From positions 1-9,708 of the forward strand of contig WFQT01000333.1 of the NCBI GenBank assembly GCA_015486895.1: DNA of 9,708 bases, read 5' to 3'. This document shows, in pieces, positions 6,746-9,708 of this stretch. A program made the translations under genes and the position numbers. Source of the stretch: Anaerolineae bacterium (lineage in GTDB: Bacteria > Chloroflexota > Anaerolineae > JAADDB01). The notes under the pieces are model-generated. The model saw only the letters and a list, made by a program, of their open reading frames with translations. It was not told the DNA's origin and ran no database searches. Every line of letters begins with the position of its first letter. Positions within the stretch are counted from its first letter, which is position 1.

Positions 6746-7968
6746 GTCGGACTCTTCTCATCGTGAGCGGCGGTATCGAAGCTGTGCCAGGCATTCGTTT
6801 GGCGAAAGAGATGGGACTGCATGTCGTCGTGAGCGACATGAACCCCAATGCGCCCGGCCTGGCCGTGGCTGACGACCGCATTATCGCCAGCACCTATGAC
6901 GTCGAGGCCACAGTGGCGGCTGCCAAGAGGTACCACCGCGCCGTGCGGCCGATTGATGGCGTGATGTGCATTGCCTCTGATGTTCCTTTGACCGTTGCTA
7001 GCGTGGCATTAGCTTTGGGATTGCCCGGTATTCCGCCTGAATCGGCCAGCTTGGCCACGGACAAGTTGGCAATGAAGCGCAAATTCAGCGCCGATGGTGT
7101 GCCCGTCCCTTGGTTTAGTCCCGTTGAGTCTATTGAACACTTGCGCAAAATTGTAATGCAACAAGGGTATCCACTGGTACTGAAGCCCGTGGATAGCCGG
7201 GGTGCCCGAGGTGTGTTGCGTCTCACACCGGATGTGGACCTGGAGTGGGCTTATCACCTGTCCCACAGCTATTCGCCGACCGACCGCGTGATGGTAGAAC
7301 GATTTCTGGCTGGACCTCAGGTCAGTACGGAATCCATTGTTGTGAATGGAGTAGCGTATACCCCTGGTTTTTCCGACCGCAATTATGAGTATCTAGAACG
7401 CTACGCGCCATATATCATCGAGAATGGCGGTGAATTGCCTAGCTATCTACCTACAGAAACCCGGCAGGCTGTCCGTGATCTCGTACAACAGGCTGCGCGC
7501 AGCATGGGCATTACGGACGGGGTTGTCAAAGGGGACATCGTCGTACATGACAGCAAGCCCTATGTCATTGAACTAGCAGCCCGCTTGAGCGGTGGCTATT
7601 TTTGCACACACGAAATTCCGTTGAATACAGGTGTTGACTTTGTAAGACATGCGATCCGGCTGGCATTGGGCGAAAAACCGGACCCGTCCGAGTTGACGCC
7701 TCACTTCCAGCGTGGTGTGGCTCAACGTTATCTCTTTCCCAAGCCCGGACGGGTGATACGCATTTCCGGTCTTGAGGAAGCTAAGCAGCGACCGGGGATT
7801 GTTCTTTGTGAGGTCAGGGTTGCTGTTGGCGACATTATGGGGATGATTGAGAGTCATCCCAGTCGGGCAGGGGTCGTGATTGCAGTGGCAGATACTCGAC
7901 AAAAAGCGATAGACAGGGTGGCAGCGGTTGTCAACGACATTGAGATTGAAACAGTACCGGTGGGGTGA
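6742..7968 (+). CDS. ATP-grasp domain protein 3 (CarB/PurK-like carboxylate ligase family)
   Basis: A 408-residue ATP-grasp enzyme, paralogous to protein 2 of this operon. The N-terminal domain reads LLIVSGGIEAVPGIRLAKEMG, then VSDMNPNAPG (30-39). ATP-binding K148-P is followed by the loop DSRGARGV (151-158). VMVERFLAGPQVS (183-195) is the hinge and nucleotide contact, VKGD 262-265, and the metal strand VIELAARLSGG (275-285) has E277 and R281 in place. The C-terminal domain has FPKPGRVIRISGLEEA and RPGIVL, matching PPPGRVLRITGIEEA of protein 2. All catalytic elements are intact, so it is probably active. It uses a TTG start in a TTGA overlap with the SDR stop, with a G run (6728-6732) nine bases upstream; no better in-frame ATG exists before the conserved first strand. 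It ends the co-oriented block. The substrate is unknown. Confidence 0.9.
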   Translation: MSRTLLIVSGGIEAVPGIRLAKEMGLHVVVSDMNPNAPGLAVADDRIIASTYDVEATVAAAKRYHRAVRPIDGVMCIASDVPLTVASVALALGLPGIPPESASLATDKLAMKRKFSADGVPVPWFSPVESIEHLRKIVMQQGYPLVLKPVDSRGARGVLRLTPDVDLEWAYHLSHSYSPTDRVMVERFLAGPQVSTESIVVNGVAYTPGFSDRNYEYLERYAPYIIENGGELPSYLPTETRQAVRDLVQQAARSMGITDGVVKGDIVVHDSKPYVIELAARLSGGYFCTHEIPLNTGVDFVRHAIRLALGEKPDPSELTPHFQRGVAQRYLFPKPGRVIRISGLEEAKQRPGIVLCEVRVAVGDIMGMIESHPSRAGVVIAVADTRQKAIDRVAAVVNDIEIETVPVG

Positions 7969-7973
7969 TTTTG

Positions 7974-8066
7974 GTCATTGGTCCCAGTTAAATACGCTTC
8001 GCTGTCATTGGCATTAATTTCACGGGGTAAATCATTAGTCATTGGGATTCGCGTCATTAGTCAATA
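7974..8066 (+). repeat. Degenerate GTCATTR heptamer repeats in the spacer
   Basis: The 134-base spacer before the ATPase gene holds repeated heptamers of the form GTCATT(A/G): 7974-7980, 8004-8010, 8038-8044 and 8053-8059. Variants are ATCATTA at 8031-8037 and GTCAATA at 8060-8066. Copies at 8031/8038 and 8053/8060 are directly tandem and the others are dispersed. They are too short for CRISPR. Phrase-like intergenic repeats of this sort occur in several uncultured bacterial genomes (from memory), with no agreed function. No convincing terminator hairpin or promoter is seen here. Confidence 0.6.
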
Positions 8067-8102
8067 GTCCAGCTTGGGTAAAGGAATAAGGAGTTTTATA
8101 AG

Positions 8103-9287
8103 ATGGCTTTTACGCTCCAGCCGGCAGTGAAAGATGATTTTATTGACAGGGAAGAGATTTTAGCTGAGATGCTTTCTACCCTGGAAGATAAATCTACCCG
8201 GATGGGTTTTGCTCTGGTTGGCCCCAGAAGAATTGGTAAGACCTCTATCTTAAAGGAAGTAGTGCGAAGGCTGGAAGGGGAAAAAGGCATTGTTCCAGTC
8301 TATTTCTCCCTTTGGGATCTTGTGGAAAATACCCTTCCTGAGCTTTGCACCAGGATCACCTTAGCCATTATAGAAGGATTTAAGCCTCATCTTTCACTAA
8401 AACTAAAGATGAAACAACTTCTCAAGGTACCAGTCTTGAAGTTCTTTGACGTTTTACGTTCTCTGGATATAAAGCTATCGCTCTTTGATGAAATAGAAAT
8501 AGCACTAAAAAAAGGGGAAAGCGGAGAAATTGATCCCAACACACTGATCGAAAAAGTATTCTTATTTGGGGAAGAGATAGCAAAGGAAAATGGAGTACGG
8601 TTTATTCTGGTTCTTGATGAGTTTCCCTCAATAATGGATGTAAAAAATAAGAAAAAACTGGGCGAAGGTATCATAAAAAAGATAAGGACAATCCACGAAG
8701 GCCTCGAAAACACTATTTTATGTATCTCCGGCTCGATAAGGAAGACAATGGAAATTACAACCCTTTCGCCTTCATCTGCCTTTTACCGCCAGTTTCTTAT
8801 AAAAAATATAGAGCCTTTTGATCTTGAAGCTACTAGGAAAATTTTTGAAAAAAACCTTTATGCAAAGATAAGCACAGAGGCAATAAATAGGTTACATGAG
8901 CTTACTGGAGGCATGCCTTTTTATCTCCAACTCCTTGGAAGGGAACTTGGCAGATTTAGCGCTGCATCTATTGGCTCGCCCCAGATAGAAAACAGTTTCG
9001 ACCAATTCCTTCTTCAGGAAGGTGATATTCTCTTTGCCGAGCAGATAAAATCATTCAGCGATAAAGAAAAAATAATCCTTTCGAGGATGGCTTGCTATGG
9101 TCTCAAAACGCCTGCAGAAATTCAAAAATCAAGTGGTGAACCCTCCAATGTCATAAGCAGGTATATGGAGTATTTCCTCTCAAAAGGCGTTCTTCAAAGG
9201 GAGAAGAAGGGAGTTTATCAATTCACGGACCCTGTATTCAAAGAATGGCTCAAAAGAAGGTTATCCCGACAGATTTGTAGGCTATAA
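8103..9287 (+). CDS. Archaeal-type AAA/STAND ATPase (ATPase_2 family) with C-terminal winged helix
   Basis: A 394-residue P-loop ATPase. The Walker A motif is GPRRIGKTS (40-48), preceded by the family's FIDREEIL entry motif (13-20). Walker B is FILVLDEFPS (167-176, D172-E173), and a sensor-like strand ILCISGS follows (205-211). GGMPFYLQLLGREL (269-282) is the typical 'GG.P..L' helix of this family. Residues about 318-385 look like a winged helix (LSRMACYGLKTPAEIQKSSG, then VYQFTDPVFKEWL). The role of such stand-alone ATPases is poorly known; regulation, defence or mobile-element association have been suggested. AAGGAG (8088-8093) nine bases before ATG supports the start. The gene is much more A-rich than its neighbours, has its own spacer on both sides and no functional link to the ligase cassette, so horizontal acquisition is likely. 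The final residues are encoded by the downstream inverted-repeat sequence. Confidence 0.88.
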   Translation: MAFTLQPAVKDDFIDREEILAEMLSTLEDKSTRMGFALVGPRRIGKTSILKEVVRRLEGEKGIVPVYFSLWDLVENTLPELCTRITLAIIEGFKPHLSLKLKMKQLLKVPVLKFFDVLRSLDIKLSLFDEIEIALKKGESGEIDPNTLIEKVFLFGEEIAKENGVRFILVLDEFPSIMDVKNKKKLGEGIIKKIRTIHEGLENTILCISGSIRKTMEITTLSPSSAFYRQFLIKNIEPFDLEATRKIFEKNLYAKISTEAINRLHELTGGMPFYLQLLGRELGRFSAASIGSPQIENSFDQFLLQEGDILFAEQIKSFSDKEKIILSRMACYGLKTPAEIQKSSGEPSNVISRYMEYFLSKGVLQREKKGVYQFTDPVFKEWLKRRLSRQICRL

Positions 9288-9320
9288 ATTTGTAGGAAAT
9301 ATTATTGATCTTCGTCGGGA
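9264..9320. repeat. Imperfect inverted repeat with internal direct repeats after the ATPase gene
   Basis: TCCCGACAGAT (9264-9274) pairs with ATCTTCGTCGGGA (9308-9320), leaving a two-base TC bulge and a loop of 33 bases. Inside, ATTTGTAGG occurs twice (9273-9281 and 9288-9296). The left arm lies within the last codons of the ATPase gene. No T run follows immediately (GTCTTTAATC), so a standard intrinsic terminator is not convincing; a relic of a small palindromic repeat element is another possibility. Confidence 0.45.
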
Positions 9321-9330
9321 GTCTTTAATC

Positions 9331-9354
9331 CTGAACCTCTGAACCCATGAACGA
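9331..9354 (+). repeat. Three tandem degenerate octamers
   Basis: CTGAACCT, CTGAACCC and ATGAACGA follow one another without a gap, just before the GH57-like gene. This is a low-complexity spacer repeat, different in sequence from the GTCATT repeats on the other side of the ATPase gene. It contains the only ATG upstream of 9366 in the spacer (9347), but that frame soon stops. Confidence 0.5.
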
Positions 9355-9365
9355 TTATTATCTCA

Positions 9366-9708
9366 ATGCTTCAACTTTACTCTATTTTCCATCTTAATAT
9401 CGCATATTCATCAATTGAGGAAGAACAGCGGCCGGAGATTATTCAAAGCTGCTATTGGCCTTTGTTGCGTCTGGCGCGTAAGTATGATCTGCCGTTTGGC
9501 ATTGAGGCTACCGGATATACTCTGGAGACAATTGCGGCCATTGATCCTGTATGGGTTAAGGAATTGCGGTGGTTAACAACAGAGGGAAAGTGTGAGTTCA
9601 TCGGCAGCGGTTATTCTCAAATCATTGGCCCGCTTGTTCCTGCCGAAGTGAATGCCGCTAACTTGCGCATTGGGAATCAGGTTTACGAGTATATGCTGGG
9701 ATTTCGGC
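9366..9708 (+). CDS. Glycoside hydrolase family 57-like protein, N-terminal part (3' truncated by window edge)
   Basis: The first 114 codons of a gene that continues past the right edge. The sequence shows the beginning of a GH57/polysaccharide-deacetylase-like (beta/alpha)7 barrel: LYSIFHLNIAYSS (4-16, with H9 in the first conserved strand), CYWPLLRLARKYDLPFGIEATGYTLE (29-54), and EFIGSGYSQIIGPLVPAEVN (77-96), all characteristic of the family. GH57 enzymes act on alpha-glucans or related polysaccharides, but relatives sit in surface-polysaccharide clusters with unknown substrates. The catalytic Glu and Asp motifs would be further downstream and cannot be checked. Start ATG 9366 is chosen because homology starts there; no good ribosome-binding sequence is seen and ATT/ATC codons directly precede it. 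The gene may belong to the same glycan locus as the cassette before the ATPase insertion. Confidence 0.8.
   Translation, partial: MLQLYSIFHLNIAYSSIEEEQRPEIIQSCYWPLLRLARKYDLPFGIEATGYTLETIAAIDPVWVKELRWLTTEGKCEFIGSGYSQIIGPLVPAEVNAANLRIGNQVYEYMLGFR

Noticed and set aside
485..7968. Carbamoyl-phosphate synthase large subunit for the ATP-grasp genes
   Set aside because: True CarB is about 1,070 residues with two ATP-grasp halves; these are about 400 residues with a single ATP-grasp domain each and no glutaminase partner nearby.
8008..8036. Promoter (TTGGCA with ATCATT 17 bases later) before the ATPase gene
   Set aside because: The -10 match is poor and both boxes fall within the GTCATT repeats, so the resemblance may be chance.
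7974..8066. CRISPR array
   Set aside because: The repeat unit is 7 bases with irregular spacing; no 25-40-base repeats, regular spacers or cas genes.

Overview
The window is a tightly packed, one-directional (+ strand) run of biosynthetic genes from about 1 to 7968. It is followed by a separate AAA-type ATPase gene (8103-9287) and the start of a glycoside-hydrolase-family-57-like gene that runs off the right edge (9366 onward). No RNA gene, CRISPR array, transposase or integrase is visible. The gene content is typical of a bacterial surface-glycan (O-antigen, capsule or glycosylation) cluster. GC varies along the window: single sampled 60-base lines give about 43% (1021-1080), 62% (6541-6600) and 32% (8641-8700). 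I cannot place the organism. A mid-GC uncultured bacterium fits, and the solitary archaeal-type ATPase and the short phrase-like spacer repeats are common in such genomes, but this is inference.

Region 1 (1-4141): the C-terminal part of a SAM methyltransferase, two ATP-grasp ligase-like proteins joined by ATGA overlaps, and then a cytidylyltransferase-like plus methyltransferase fusion. The fusion appears broken. Its natural ATG (2964) is followed by two in-frame TAA codons, and a one-base loss in a G run near 3686-3690 throws the methyltransferase part out of frame.

Region 2 (4152-7968): a split transketolase (N-terminal and C-terminal subunits, overlapping by 14 bases), an SDR oxidoreductase with an intact catalytic tetrad, and a third ATP-grasp protein that is a paralogue of the second. 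All junctions are overlaps or a 1-base gap, so these genes are almost certainly co-transcribed and translationally coupled. The likely theme is construction and modification of an unusual carbohydrate-derived acid: a TPP enzyme moves a two-carbon unit, the SDR reduces or oxidises a carbonyl, the ATP-grasp enzymes form amide- or ester-type bonds on carboxylates, and methyltransferases cap the product. The exact product cannot be read from sequence.

Region 3 (7969-9365): a 134-base spacer of GTCATT-type short repeats, an A-rich ATPase gene, then a short spacer with an imperfect inverted repeat and tandem octamers. This looks like an inserted unit separating the cassette from the next carbohydrate gene (GH57-like).
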